39,550 nucleotides of DNA, taken from the NCBI GenBank assembly GCA_964612675.1, contig CAZTDD010000061.1, forward strand, positions 1 to 39,550, in the 5' to 3' direction. Below the pieces are notes generated by a model. It did no database searches. It saw nothing but the letters and a program-made list of their open reading frames with translations, and was not told the origin of the DNA. This document shows, piece after piece, positions 8,892 to 17,748 of this stretch. Made by a program: the position numbers and the translations under genes. Source of the stretch: CAZTDD01 sp964612675. GTDB lineage: Bacteria; Hinthialibacterota; Hinthialibacteria; Hinthialibacterales; JAKPRU01. Position 1 is the stretch's first letter. Every line of letters starts with the position of its first letter.

Positions 8892-10886
8892 TCAGGACTG
8901 AGCGCTATTATGCTCCGAGTCGATTGAGATTTCGACGGGAGTTTGTGCTTCTCCATGAGACAGCATTTCGGTTGAACTCACGATGGTGTGGTCTTTTTCG
9001 CGATGACGCAAATGGAGGTACAAGGTTGTCAAATCCGACGGCAATATGCCGGGAATCCGAGACGCTTGTCCCAGTGTCCGCGGTTTGTGACGGTTGAATT
9101 TCTCCCGGGCCTCGTTGCGTAATCCTCTGATTTGACCGTAATCGAAGTTCGCTTGAATGGGAAGGGATTGGTACCGGCGTTCCGTTTGTGCCATTTGTAG
9201 ATGTCGCCGAATATACCCCTCATATTTCACCTCGATTTCCACCTGTTCTCGCACACGAGGATGGAAAGAGTCTACCGGGAACTCGAATCGCCTGAGATCC
9301 TCGAAACACGCTCCCGGTCGGCGCAACACCGACAGCAGAGACGAGGGCCTGCTGATCTCGCCAAGTCCTCGCTCGTGGAACCAGTCGCGGATTCCCGCCG
9401 ACGGAGTGATCGTTGTGGTCTCAAGATGTTTCAGCGCTTCCTGAACGGATTGTTTCCATTCGGCGACCTCTTGAGATCGTTCAGAGGGTATGAGCCCATA
9501 CCTCTCCCCGTACTCCATCAACCGAAAATCCGCGTTGTCCTGACGCAACAGCAAGCGATGCTCGGCGGATGCTGTGAACAGGCGATAGGGTTCCTCGGTT
9601 CCCCGGCTTACGAGATCATCGATCAGAACGCCGATATACGCCTCATCGCGGCCCAATACAAAGGGGTCTTCTCCACGCAGAAACAAGACTGCGTTGATTC
9701 CCGCAACAAGTCCCTGTCCCGCCGCCTCCTCGTATCCTGAGGTGCCGTTGATTTGCCCCGCAAAAAAGAGGCCGCGGATGGTTGTGCTCTCCAGCCACGG
9801 GAACAGGCACCGCGGGTCGGCATAGTCGTACTCCACGGCATACCCGGGACACGCCATCTCGGCCTGTTCCAAGCCGGGAATCGTTCGGATAAATGATTCC
9901 TGTACAGGCGTAGGAAGGCTGGTGGAGATGCCGTTCGGATAGACGAGATCCGAGTCCAATCCTTCAGGTTCGAGAAAAACATGATGCGAGGTTCGTTCGG
10001 GAAACTTGACGACTTTGTCTTCGATAGAGGGACAATAACGCGGACCGACACCTGTGATTTTACCCGAGAACAGGGGCGACCGATCCAGGCCGGACCGAAT
10101 GGCGGCATGGGTTTGTTCGTTGGTGTGGGTCAAGTGGCATACAATCTGGTTTCGGGATTCCGGGACTGTCCTATCGAACGAGAATCGTGGCGGTGGTTCA
10201 TCCCCCGGCTGGCATTCAAGGTTCGAATAGTCTATCGAGTCCCTCTTCAGACGCGCCGGTGTACCGGTTTTGAGCCGTCCAAGCCGTACGCCGTGTGCTT
10301 CAAGGCTTTCGGCCAGACTTACGGCGGCGGGATCTCCATAACGGCCCCCGACACGTGTTTCCAGTCCGAAATGCATCAAACCGCGTAGAAACGTGCCGGT
10401 AGTCAAAACGGCTGCACGGGCCGACACACGGCCGACCGACGCGATTTCGACGCCCTCGATTCTTCCCGAACCCACATAAACCCCGGTTGCCTCGCCTTCA
10501 ACCAAGGTAAGGCGTCCCTCGCCGGGGGCTGGATTCTCTGACTGCTTTTCGAGCAGGGACCGCATGTGTCGATGGTAGAGCTTCCGGTCAGCCTGAGCGC
10601 GTGGCGAGCGAACCGCCGGCCCCTTCCTTGGGTTCAACATCCGATAATGAATGCCGCCCTGATCCGCCACACGTCCCATTGCTCCACCCAGCGCGTCGAT
10701 TTCACGGACAAGTTGTCCTTTCGCGACTCCCCCAATCGACGGATTGCACGACATTGCTGCAATCTGATCGAGATCGAACGTCGCTAACAGCGTTCGACAT
10801 CCCATGCGCGCAGCCGCCAGGGCCGCCTCGCATCCCGCGTGCCCTGCGCCAATCACGACTACATCATAAGAGCTATCCTTAACCAC
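8892..10886 (-). CDS. mnmG: MnmG (GidA), tRNA uridine-34 carboxymethylaminomethyl modification enzyme
   Basis: The protein is 664 aa, slightly longer than the usual 620-640. The N-terminal Rossmann motif VVIGAGHAGCEAALAAAR binds FAD. MSCNPSIGGVAKGQLVREID, GGIHYRMLN and the family signature around ATTIRGLFFAGQINGTSGYEEA are all present, and the C-terminal helical domain that binds tRNA and MnmE is intact. With MnmE it builds the cmnm5 group on the wobble U34 of several tRNAs. The start is GTG at 10886, preceded by GGGAAG about 8 bp upstream; no better ATG exists. The upstream flank has been altered by nested palindromic insertions. The usual partner mnmE is not in this window. Confidence 0.97.
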   Translation of the reverse strand: MVKDSSYDVVVIGAGHAGCEAALAAARMGCRTLLATFDLDQIAAMSCNPSIGGVAKGQLVREIDALGGAMGRVADQGGIHYRMLNPRKGPAVRSPRAQADRKLYHRHMRSLLEKQSENPAPGEGRLTLVEGEATGVYVGSGRIEGVEIASVGRVSARAAVLTTGTFLRGLMHFGLETRVGGRYGDPAAVSLAESLEAHGVRLGRLKTGTPARLKRDSIDYSNLECQPGDEPPPRFSFDRTVPESRNQIVCHLTHTNEQTHAAIRSGLDRSPLFSGKITGVGPRYCPSIEDKVVKFPERTSHHVFLEPEGLDSDLVYPNGISTSLPTPVQESFIRTIPGLEQAEMACPGYAVEYDYADPRCLFPWLESTTIRGLFFAGQINGTSGYEEAAGQGLVAGINAVLFLRGEDPFVLGRDEAYIGVLIDDLVSRGTEEPYRLFTASAEHRLLLRQDNADFRLMEYGERYGLIPSERSQEVAEWKQSVQEALKHLETTTITPSAGIRDWFHERGLGEISRPSSLLSVLRRPGACFEDLRRFEFPVDSFHPRVREQVEIEVKYEGYIRRHLQMAQTERRYQSLPIQANFDYGQIRGLRNEAREKFNRHKPRTLGQASRIPGILPSDLTTLYLHLRHREKDHTIVSSTEMLSHGEAQTPVEISIDSEHNSAQS

Positions 10887-11039
10887 CGGTTTTTCTTCCC
10901 TTTAGATTTGCCGGCGTCGCAAAAAGTCGGGAGGGGTAAGAATAGAGAAGTATTCAACCCCCTCTGTATCTCCCCCAAACTTTGGGGGAGAAAATAACTT
11001 AGCTGCGTCCGTTTCTTTTCCTCCCCCGAAGATCGGGGG

Positions 11040-11049
11040 AGGTCAGGAG
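11040..11049 (+). repeat. left copy of 10-bp target duplication AGGTCAGGAG
   Basis: It is identical to 11191-11200 and abuts the inner element on both sides without a gap. The left copy is part of the second palindrome of the outer element (11020-11042), which shows that the outer element was present first. Confidence 0.85.
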
Positions 11050-11190
11050 CAATGTCATTAAGTTAAATTTCAGAGAAGGAGCGAGGGGAGGGCGAACCTC
11101 CTGGTGAGCCGCATTTTTCTTCATTTCGGCTCGGCGGGAGCCTCGCCCTCCCAGTAAACGGCTTCGCCCTTTCCTAACTTAATGACATTG
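11050..11190. mobile_element. inner 141-bp MITE with perfect 16-bp terminal inverted repeats
   Basis: The terminal inverted repeat CAATGTCATTAAGTTA (11050-11065) is exactly complementary to TAACTTAATGACATTG (11175-11190). A 10-bp target-site duplication, AGGTCAGGAG, flanks it immediately at 11040-11049 and 11191-11200. The interior forms a long hairpin: arms 11086-11111 and 11127-11152 pair at 21 of 26 positions around a T-rich loop. There is no open reading frame. The element depends on a transposase elsewhere; duplications of 10-12 bp are known for IS4-type transposases, among others. Confidence 0.85.
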
Positions 11191-11200
11191 AGGTCAGGAG
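11191..11200 (+). repeat. right copy of 10-bp target duplication AGGTCAGGAG
   Basis: It is identical to 11040-11049. Joining the two copies restores a continuous outer element in which TTCAACCCCCTC at 10953-10964 pairs with 11198-11209. Confidence 0.85.
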
Positions 11201-11250
11201 GGGGTTGAAATCCGTATCCTCGACTTTTTGCGGCCCCGTCAGATTTGCCG

Positions 11251-11550
11251 CAGCCTCAGATCTTCTGCCTCGACAAAACGTTGTTCATCGATATTGACCC
11301 TGGCTGCTTCCCCATTTCGTGGAACAAAATGTCTCGCGATCGTCCCAGGGAAAGTGAGGCCCCGTAGGATTGTAGCGTCCAACGGGGGTAGAGGCGAATG
11401 GGATGCGGTAAATCGAGAGGTTCTCCTTCGAGTCCGGGTGTCCCTTTTCCGGAAAGCGGAGATTGTGTTGACTGATACGAGGGACATACCGAGGGGTTCG
11501 GAAATCTCAATTTCATTTTATCGATTCATACAGGTGGGTTGATCTTGCGG
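11251..11550. other. 300-bp stretch without a confident gene
   Basis: Short open frames exist on both strands: a minus frame 11239-11487 of 82 codons and a plus frame 11228-11542 of 104 codons. Neither has a recognised family, a clear ribosome-binding site or an obvious coding signature. If the palindromic insertion is removed in thought, the minus frame would end in TAA 15 bp before the mnmG GTG. That is suggestive of a displaced small upstream gene but not proof. The region should also hold the promoter of the amidase gene; no convincing -35/-10 pair was found. Confidence 0.4.
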
Positions 11551-13353
11551 ATGTGGGCATCACAATTTCCCAGGGTTTATCGAGCTACTGTCGTAGTTTT
11601 TCTCTTGGTGTTGTTCCGGATTTGTCCGGCCCCACCCGGGTTCGCGGATTCGCTCAAGATCGTCTATACCTATCCCTATCACACAAAAACCACGTCTTTG
11701 GATCGAATGCGGTACGCCGGATATACCGATCCACAGGCGACGCTGTATATCGAAGGCGTTCGCACTCCGCTCTCGTCACTAGGCGCGTTTGTCGGTGTAT
11801 TCCCGCTGTCCGTCGGCAAAAATGTCCTGCACGCGACGGCCGAACTGAAAGGCGAGACCGCTTCGGCCAACCTGACAATCACCCGTAAATCCCCTTCTCT
11901 CCCTCCGCCCGCCGACCCCTGGTCCATCAACCGGGCATTGTGCCTGCCGAAACGCGACGTGTGGTTTCGAGCGCCGGGTGCGCTGCAGGTGCGATGTGTA
12001 GGGAGCCCGGGAGGGACAGCGACATTTTCCGTCGGTCGGATTGAGAACGTGCCCATGATCGAACGATCTCCCGGCAGGTATCTGGGTGAAATTGTCATTC
12101 AGCAGGCGGAGAAATTGGAGGACGAGGAGGTCGAATTCGAACTGATCTCAGCCGACGGGAAAACGAAGACGCGCTCAACCTCCAGGGGTACCGTTACTGT
12201 TTTCGGCACAGGACCGCCAATCGTTCTCGAAACACAATCCGACGATCCTGTACCGCTGTACCGAACCGACTCCGGGCGCACACGGTACACCGATCTCCCC
12301 GGCGGAGTTCGTCTCGAAGCGATAGCGCAACACGAGCGTCGTTATGAAGTACGGCTCGCCGGAACCCGCACGGCGTTTGTCGACATTCACGACGTGGAAC
12401 GCTTACCTGAAGGAACGGAGCGGCCACGAAGTTCGATTGAATCGATTACCACGCAGGTGAAACCAGATCGAACCGTCATACGAATTCCACTGTCGCAGCG
12501 CTTGCCTTATACGGTTAGTGAGCTGGACAGCCCTCCTCGACTCGATCTTCGCATCTACGGAGCGGAACCTGATACGTGGTGGGTCACTCGGCATCATACC
12601 GACCGCACGTTGCAGACACTCCGTCACGATATCACCCCGGAAGGCGCGTACCGGCTGCTTCTGGGTTTGCAACATGCTCACTGGGGTTATCTGCCTTACT
12701 ATGAAGAGAACACACTCTGTTTGGACATAAACTCACCGCCTTCCGTTCCACAGGTGGGGAAGGGTCGTCTGGCCGGTTTGGTGGTGGCGATCGATCCGGG
12801 ACATGGTGGGTCGAACCGCGGAGCCCGGGCTCCGACGGGTGTGTACGAAAAAACGATCAATCGCAAGCTCTGCGATCGGCTGCAGAAGCAGCTGCGCTCC
12901 ATCGGGACCGAGACAATCATGCTGCGACAAGGAGATGAAACTGTTTCTCTGCAAGATCGTGTAGACCGCGCCCGGCGCGGCGGAGCACACATCCTGCTTT
13001 CCGTCCACAACAACAGTATCGGCGACACAACCGATCCTTTAGCGACCCGGGGCACAAGCACTTACTACTACCATCCCCATTCTGAGAGACTGTCGCGGAC
13101 GATATATGACGAACTGATCGAAGTACCGGAGGTGGAGCCCTGGGGTCACATCGGTGAATTCGATTTCACACCAATTCGCAGCTCCACCGACATGATCGGC
13201 GTATTGATCGAATGCCTGTTTGTTTCCCATCCAGGCGATGAGGAAGTTGTTCTATCGGAGAAGGGCGAGGAGGGAATCGTCACCGGAATTGTGAAAGGGC
13301 TGGTGAGTTTCCTGCAAGAATCAGAGAGGAACCACATAGGTCCGAAAAAATGA
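11551..13353 (+). CDS. N-acetylmuramoyl-L-alanine amidase (Amidase_3) with long N-terminal region
   Basis: The protein is 600 aa from the ATG at 11551. TTG codons at 11539 or 11545 are possible starts, since AGGTGG at 11532-11537 is best spaced for 11545. A signal peptide or anchor (residues 1-32) directs export. Residues 35-220 are beta-rich and unassigned, about 220-290 look SH3-like, and about 295-395 resemble an AMIN-type wall-binding domain. The catalytic Amidase_3 domain spans 405-590 with the zinc set His418 (DPGHGG), Glu433 (YEKTIN), His486 (SVHNNS) and Glu554 (IECLF). It should cleave the amide bond between MurNAc and the stem peptide in the periplasm. The stop overlaps the next gene by 4 bp (ATGA), indicating translational coupling. 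Confidence 0.92.
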   Translation: MWASQFPRVYRATVVVFLLVLFRICPAPPGFADSLKIVYTYPYHTKTTSLDRMRYAGYTDPQATLYIEGVRTPLSSLGAFVGVFPLSVGKNVLHATAELKGETASANLTITRKSPSLPPPADPWSINRALCLPKRDVWFRAPGALQVRCVGSPGGTATFSVGRIENVPMIERSPGRYLGEIVIQQAEKLEDEEVEFELISADGKTKTRSTSRGTVTVFGTGPPIVLETQSDDPVPLYRTDSGRTRYTDLPGGVRLEAIAQHERRYEVRLAGTRTAFVDIHDVERLPEGTERPRSSIESITTQVKPDRTVIRIPLSQRLPYTVSELDSPPRLDLRIYGAEPDTWWVTRHHTDRTLQTLRHDITPEGAYRLLLGLQHAHWGYLPYYEENTLCLDINSPPSVPQVGKGRLAGLVVAIDPGHGGSNRGARAPTGVYEKTINRKLCDRLQKQLRSIGTETIMLRQGDETVSLQDRVDRARRGGAHILLSVHNNSIGDTTDPLATRGTSTYYYHPHSERLSRTIYDELIEVPEVEPWGHIGEFDFTPIRSSTDMIGVLIECLFVSHPGDEEVVLSEKGEEGIVTGIVKGLVSFLQESERNHIGPKK

Positions 13354-14093
13354 GTGAAACGCAGTCGTCCCAACCGTCCGAGAATACTCCACAATCGAGG
13401 CCATCTCCTTCCCGGCGGATGCTGACGGTTCAGGAACTCACCGCGCGAGAACGGGCGCTGTCAGACCTGGCCGAGCAACAGAAAAAGAAGCGTCGTGAGG
13501 ACCAACAAGCCGCGTGGCGGGAAGAAATCGAACAGGGAGAATATGAGAACCTGGCCGGCATTTTTGTCGACATACATCGGGACATCGAACGTCTCCGTGC
13601 CAAAGGCGATCTGACCGAACACAATCGCAAACAGGCATTCCAGATTGACCACTGGGTGACGGAGTACCGAGAAAACCTACGCTTATGGAAAACCATCCGA
13701 TCGAATCTAGATCGTCTCGTCTCTTCACTCGGGCAAAAAACGCTCGAACAGGCAATTGAAACCTTGCGGGAAGTGAGACCCGAGGGTGTGGCGCCCATCG
13801 AGCAAGCCGCCGAGAAACAGGAGGTTCTTTCCGGGGAGTTGAAGCGATTGGGCATACAGATCCTCGATGAAAAATCGCGAATGGACGAAGAGGTTCAGTC
13901 GAATCTCTGGGAAGATCGAACCGTCCAGAATGCCATTCACCAAATGGTCAGGCGGGTTGGAAGAAAGAAAGCGCTCGAAGTTGTCGAGGAAGTTCGCGCT
14001 GCCACACGACAGCCATTGGAAGAACGCCTGGTCCGGTTGAAGGCCGTACATTCCACGCTTCAGCGATCGCTGACGGACGCAGGGGAAGCATGA
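13350..14093 (+). CDS. hypothetical coiled-coil protein coupled to the amidase
   Basis: The protein is 247 aa. A disordered Ser/Pro/Gln-rich start (1-25) is followed by highly charged helices throughout, with strong coiled-coil character at about 28-65 and 85-235. There is no signal peptide or membrane span, so it should be cytoplasmic. The start codon overlaps the stop of the amidase gene (ATGA), which ties expression of the two together and suggests a shared role in cell-wall remodelling or division, but this is inference. The family is not recognised. Confidence 0.8.
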   Translation: MSETQSSQPSENTPQSRPSPSRRMLTVQELTARERALSDLAEQQKKKRREDQQAAWREEIEQGEYENLAGIFVDIHRDIERLRAKGDLTEHNRKQAFQIDHWVTEYRENLRLWKTIRSNLDRLVSSLGQKTLEQAIETLREVRPEGVAPIEQAAEKQEVLSGELKRLGIQILDEKSRMDEEVQSNLWEDRTVQNAIHQMVRRVGRKKALEVVEEVRAATRQPLEERLVRLKAVHSTLQRSLTDAGEA

Positions 14094-14225
14094 CAGTGGT
14101 ACAGCTCTGCTGGGATCGATCACCCAAAAAGCAACAACCATAAGAACAAAAGCTCGCCCGCCACTTTCTTTCCGGGCTTCTCTATGGCACCCTTCTCACA
14201 AACCCCGAGTTTCAGGAGAAACATC

Positions 14226-15554
14226 ATGACCGAGTATCGCGCCTGGTTCCAATGTGACAGCGATTGTGATGTCAAATACCCTCTAAACCGAATCGTCTAT
14301 CGTTGCGAGAACTGCGGTGGATTGCTTCGAGTTGTTCACGATATCGGCCTCCTCCAAAAAAGATCGCCTGCGGCCTGGATTAAATTGCTGGAAAGCCGCC
14401 AGTTCAGTACGGAATATCCCTATGGCAGCGGCGTATGGGGCAAGAAAGAGATGGTGAATCCGCAGATCGATAACGACAACGTCGTTTCGATGTTCGAAGG
14501 AAACACGAATCTCTTTTGGGCGGAACGATTTGGCAAAGAAATCGGCGTGCCGGATCTATGGATTAAGCAGTGTGGAAACAGCCATACCGGATCGTTCAAA
14601 GACCTCGGCATGACGGTTTTGGTGTCGCAGGTCAAGCAGATGAGAGCCGAGGGGCAGAGCATCCGCGCGGTAGCGTGCGCCTCGACCGGGGATACCTCTG
14701 CGGCCCTGGCGGCCTATTGTGCCGCTGCGGAAATCCCTTCGATTGTATTCTTGCCAAAGGATAAAGTCTCCCACGCCCAGCTGATCCAGCCGATCGCGAA
14801 CGGCGCACTGACCCTCGCGTTGGAGACCGATTTCGACGGCTGTATGAAGATCGTTCAGGAAGTCACAAAGCGCGAGGATATTTACCTCGCCAATTCGATG
14901 AACTCCCTGCGTATTGAGGGCCAGAAAACGATCAGCATCGAGATCGTTCAACAGGACGATTGGCAAGTCCCGGACTGGGTTGTCATTCCGGGCGGAAACC
15001 TTGGGAATGTCAGCGCACTCGGTAAAGGTTTCCAGCTCATGTTGGACCTGGGACTGATCTCGAAAAAGCCGCGGATCGTGTGCGCCCAGTCCGCGCGAGC
15101 GAACCCGTTGTATCAAAGTTATCTGAAAGGCTTTGCAGAATTCGAACCTCTGACCGCGGGGAACACCGTTGCGAGTGCGATCCGGATCGGGAATCCGGTC
15201 AGCATCAATAAAGCCATTCGTATACTCAAACGGTTCGACGGTATTGTCGAACAAGCGACCGAAGACGAACTGTCCAATGCCGCCGCGCATGCCGACCAGT
15301 GCGGGCTTTTCAACTGTCCACACACGGGGGTCGCTCTGGCGGTGTTGCTGAAATTGGTCAAGCGAAACATGATCACGAGCGACGATCACGTCGTCGTGAT
15401 TTCAACCGCAAACGGTCTCAAATTTCCGGAGTTCAAGATCGCTTACCACGAATCGAAGCTCGCTGATGTCGATCCAGGATATGCGAATCTGCCGGTTCCG
15501 CTGGAAGCCGATCTGGACAAAGTACTGAAGACATTGGATGAGAAACTGCCTTGA
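14226..15554 (+). CDS. thrC: threonine synthase
   Basis: The protein is 442 aa and PLP-dependent (fold type II). The start at 14226 is supported by AGGAG at 14214-14218; an in-frame ATG at 14184 lacks this. The N-terminus carries a Cys-rich segment with CDSDCD and CENCGG, like the rubredoxin-like zinc ribbon of many bacterial and plant-type threonine synthases. The PLP Schiff-base lysine is Lys125 in NSHTGSFKDLGM. The Gly-rich phosphate loop GGNLGN and the serine-rich ACASTGDTSAA are present. The enzyme converts O-phosphohomoserine to threonine. No other thr gene is adjacent, so it stands as a single unit 132 bp after the coiled-coil gene. Confidence 0.95.
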   Translation: MTEYRAWFQCDSDCDVKYPLNRIVYRCENCGGLLRVVHDIGLLQKRSPAAWIKLLESRQFSTEYPYGSGVWGKKEMVNPQIDNDNVVSMFEGNTNLFWAERFGKEIGVPDLWIKQCGNSHTGSFKDLGMTVLVSQVKQMRAEGQSIRAVACASTGDTSAALAAYCAAAEIPSIVFLPKDKVSHAQLIQPIANGALTLALETDFDGCMKIVQEVTKREDIYLANSMNSLRIEGQKTISIEIVQQDDWQVPDWVVIPGGNLGNVSALGKGFQLMLDLGLISKKPRIVCAQSARANPLYQSYLKGFAEFEPLTAGNTVASAIRIGNPVSINKAIRILKRFDGIVEQATEDELSNAAAHADQCGLFNCPHTGVALAVLLKLVKRNMITSDDHVVVISTANGLKFPEFKIAYHESKLADVDPGYANLPVPLEADLDKVLKTLDEKLP

Positions 15555-15618
15555 ACCGATTGTGGCGGTTGCGGGGTGTGAACGTTTTACACACGGACTG
15601 GCTGGGCAGAGGAAGGAA

Positions 15619-15650
15619 CGCCGGGGCAGATTACCGCTCCCGGTGTTTGT
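15619..15650 (+). terminator. weak terminator-like hairpin after thrC
   Basis: CGCCGGG (15619-15625) can pair with CCCGGTG (15639-15645), including one G-T pair, around a 13-base loop, and TTTGT follows. It lies 65 bp past the thrC stop and before the rpoD promoter. The T-run is short, so confidence is low. Confidence 0.4.
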
Positions 15651-15719
15651 ACATTTTCCAGGGGGCATGCGGGTCGAATGCGCGTCTTTTGGCGGCGGAT
15701 GATTCGTTCTGCCAGCCCC

Positions 15720-15748
15720 TTGCTTGCCAGTTTCCGCACCCCTATAAT
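15720..15748 (+). promoter_or_regulatory. sigma-70 promoter of rpoD, TTGCTT-N17-TATAAT
   Basis: A perfect -10 box TATAAT (15743-15748) is preceded at 17 bp by TTGCTT (15720-15725), a four-of-six -35 match. Transcription would start near 15755, leaving a leader of about 140 nt before the rpoD ATG. The rest of 15555-15895 contains no convincing gene. Confidence 0.7.
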
Positions 15749-15895
15749 TGGATTTTTGGGTTTACGATACACCTGTCAAACGGGGCTTTTGGTACCTGTG
15801 TGTAGTCCTTTTTCCAACCAGACTAATGACCCAAACATGGTGCTACCGATATCCGGTTGGATGCGAGAGCGTTTCATCGCTCGCTGAGGTGCGTT

Positions 15896-17641
15896 ATGCC
15901 GGAAAACCGCCGTGCCCGACCGCGGCGCGCTGCCGCAAAGAAAATTAACGAATTGATCGAGTTCGGCCGCAAAAACGGCCGCTTGACCTTCGACGACATT
16001 AACCGAATGCTTAGCGACGAAATGATGTCGGCGGAGGATCTCGATGAGATCTTCATCGTATTGAACGATGAGGATATCCCTGTCGTCGATGAGTACGCCC
16101 TCCCAGTCGAGAAAGGCGGCAAGCCTCTCACCCGTGAAGAAAATGTCGAAGACGATCCGCTTCAACGCGAGGAACGGTCGCGTGTCGATGACCCGGTTCG
16201 AATGTATCTGCGCGAAATGGGGCGTGTGCCTCTCCTGACCCGCGAAGAAGAAATCGAACTGGCGAAACGGATCGAGTCGGGCCGGTTCAAAGTCTGCCGG
16301 GCACTCGCCCTCTCCAACCTGGCCCACAAGGAAATCGCAGTTTTGATCGATCGGATCGAGTCCGGACGCCTGAAGATGGAGGACGCCTTTCAACATTTCG
16401 AAATGCAGGAAGAGATCAGCGAGCGGGAAAGGAAACGAGTGATCCGCGATTTGCGTCAGAAACTGCAGGAGATGGGGACCAAACAACAAGAACTGGTCGA
16501 CTTGGAGAAGAAGGCAACCAAACGCACGCGGGCCAAAATCACGGGAAAAAAAATCCATCTCGGGAACCTGCTTATCGCCATGCATTTGGATCATGAGCAA
16601 CTCGGGAAAATCGCCAAGAAGATCGTGACGCTTCATCGCCGGGCCGACAGTGCGAAAGACGAAATCTCGGAAGCCGAACGAAAGCTCGGCATGGGGAGCG
16701 AGGACGCCATGCGTCTATACAAGAAGCTCCGCCATACGAGTTTCGGCAAAAGCGCACTCGAAAAGAAAACCGGACTGCCCCGCGAAACGCTCATCGAACT
16801 ATGTCGCAAGATTAAGCGCGCCCAAGAAAAAGTCGGCCGTGTGGAACGAGACGGCGAAGATACCATCGAAACGCTGGATCGTATCGCCGCCCAGATCCAC
16901 GAGGGTGAGAAGATCGCACATCTCGCCAAAATGGATGTGGTCAAAGCAAATCTGCGGCTTGTCGTCTCCATCGCAAAGAACTACACCAATCGCGGTCTAC
17001 AGTTTCTCGATTTGATTCAAGAAGGAAATATCGGCCTGATGCGTGCCGTCGACAAATTCGAGTATCGTCGGGGATATAAGTTCTCGACCTACGCTACGTG
17101 GTGGATTCGGCAGGCGGTTACCCGGGCCATTGCCGATCAGGCCCGCACGATTCGGATCCCGGTTCACATGATCGAAACCATCAACAAAATGACGCGAGTA
17201 TCTCGGAGACTCGTCCAAGAGTACGGCCGCGAACCTACACCCGAGGAAATCTCGACGAAAATGAATCTCTCCGTAGAGAAAGTCCGGGGAGTATTCAAAA
17301 TCGCACAACAACCGATCTCGCTCGAAACACCGGTCGGCGACGAAGGCGACACTCATTTCGGTGATTTCATTGAAGACAAAAACGTCGTAGCCCCGTCTTT
17401 CGTTACTTCCGACAGGATCATGCACGAGCAACTGGAGAGTGTGCTGAAGACACTCACCGAACGCGAAGAGACGGTCCTCCGGTTGCGATTCGGGATCGGA
17501 GATGGGTATCAGCGAACGCTGGAAGAGGTCGGTAATCGGTTTGGAGTCACAAGAGAGCGTGTCCGTCAAATCGAAACAAAGGCCCTCCGCAAACTGCGCC
17601 ATCCGGTCCGGAGCCGTCGCTTACGCGACTTTTTGGACTAG
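15896..17641 (+). CDS. rpoD: primary RNA polymerase sigma factor RpoD (sigma-70/sigma-A)
   Basis: The protein is 581 aa. The ATG at 15896 has TGAGGTG just upstream; an earlier in-frame ATG at 15857 has no such site. A region 1.1-like acidic helical segment is at about 10-80. Region 1.2 begins near DDPVRMYLREMG. A sizeable non-conserved helical region lies between regions 1.2 and 2. Region 2 contains FLDLIQEGNIGLMRAVDKFE and the -10 recognition helix YATWWIRQAVTRAI. Regions 3 and 4 are complete, ending with the helix-turn-helix RFGVTRERVRQIETKALRKL. The length and full set of regions mark the housekeeping factor rather than an alternative sigma. The consensus-like promoters in this window fit its expected specificity. 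Confidence 0.97.
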   Translation: MPENRRARPRRAAAKKINELIEFGRKNGRLTFDDINRMLSDEMMSAEDLDEIFIVLNDEDIPVVDEYALPVEKGGKPLTREENVEDDPLQREERSRVDDPVRMYLREMGRVPLLTREEEIELAKRIESGRFKVCRALALSNLAHKEIAVLIDRIESGRLKMEDAFQHFEMQEEISERERKRVIRDLRQKLQEMGTKQQELVDLEKKATKRTRAKITGKKIHLGNLLIAMHLDHEQLGKIAKKIVTLHRRADSAKDEISEAERKLGMGSEDAMRLYKKLRHTSFGKSALEKKTGLPRETLIELCRKIKRAQEKVGRVERDGEDTIETLDRIAAQIHEGEKIAHLAKMDVVKANLRLVVSIAKNYTNRGLQFLDLIQEGNIGLMRAVDKFEYRRGYKFSTYATWWIRQAVTRAIADQARTIRIPVHMIETINKMTRVSRRLVQEYGREPTPEEISTKMNLSVEKVRGVFKIAQQPISLETPVGDEGDTHFGDFIEDKNVVAPSFVTSDRIMHEQLESVLKTLTEREETVLRLRFGIGDGYQRTLEEVGNRFGVTRERVRQIETKALRKLRHPVRSRRLRDFLD

Positions 17642-17748
17642 GTCACCATATTGATCGAACAACCCGATTTCTCTGTAGTGCCCGCCCGGCGAGGAACTCA
17701 CCGGAGTGAAACCCGGGACACCGGCGTTCCTGCCGGCAATAACAGCCA

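Larger units (their letters stand above)
10914..11240. mobile_element. outer palindromic MITE-like element, interrupted by a second element
   Basis: The ends share the 12-bp perfect inverted repeat CGCAAAAAGTCG (10918-10929 and, complemented, 11221-11232). A second inverted pair, TTCAACCCCCTC (10953-10964), matches 11198-11209. Inside are two sharp palindromes, CTCCCCCAAA/TTTGGGGGAG at 10970-10990 and CCTCCCCCGA/TCGGGGGAGG at 11020-11042. Direct repeats AGATTTGCCG at 10904-10913 and 11241-11250 bound it like a 10-bp target-site duplication. It encodes no protein. Removing the inner element leaves about 176 bp of hairpin-rich DNA. The mobilising transposase is unknown. Confidence 0.7.

Noticed and set aside
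11228..11542. 104-codon plus-strand and 82-codon minus-strand frames
   Set aside because: They overlap each other, have no family match or convincing ribosome-binding site, and neither can be preferred, so they are described only as an unassigned region.
15601..15660. GGAAGGAACGCC segment resembling the SRP RNA core
   Set aside because: The diagnostic GGTCxGGAAGGxAGCAGCC tetraloop and asymmetric loop are not present, and no long enclosing stem was found.
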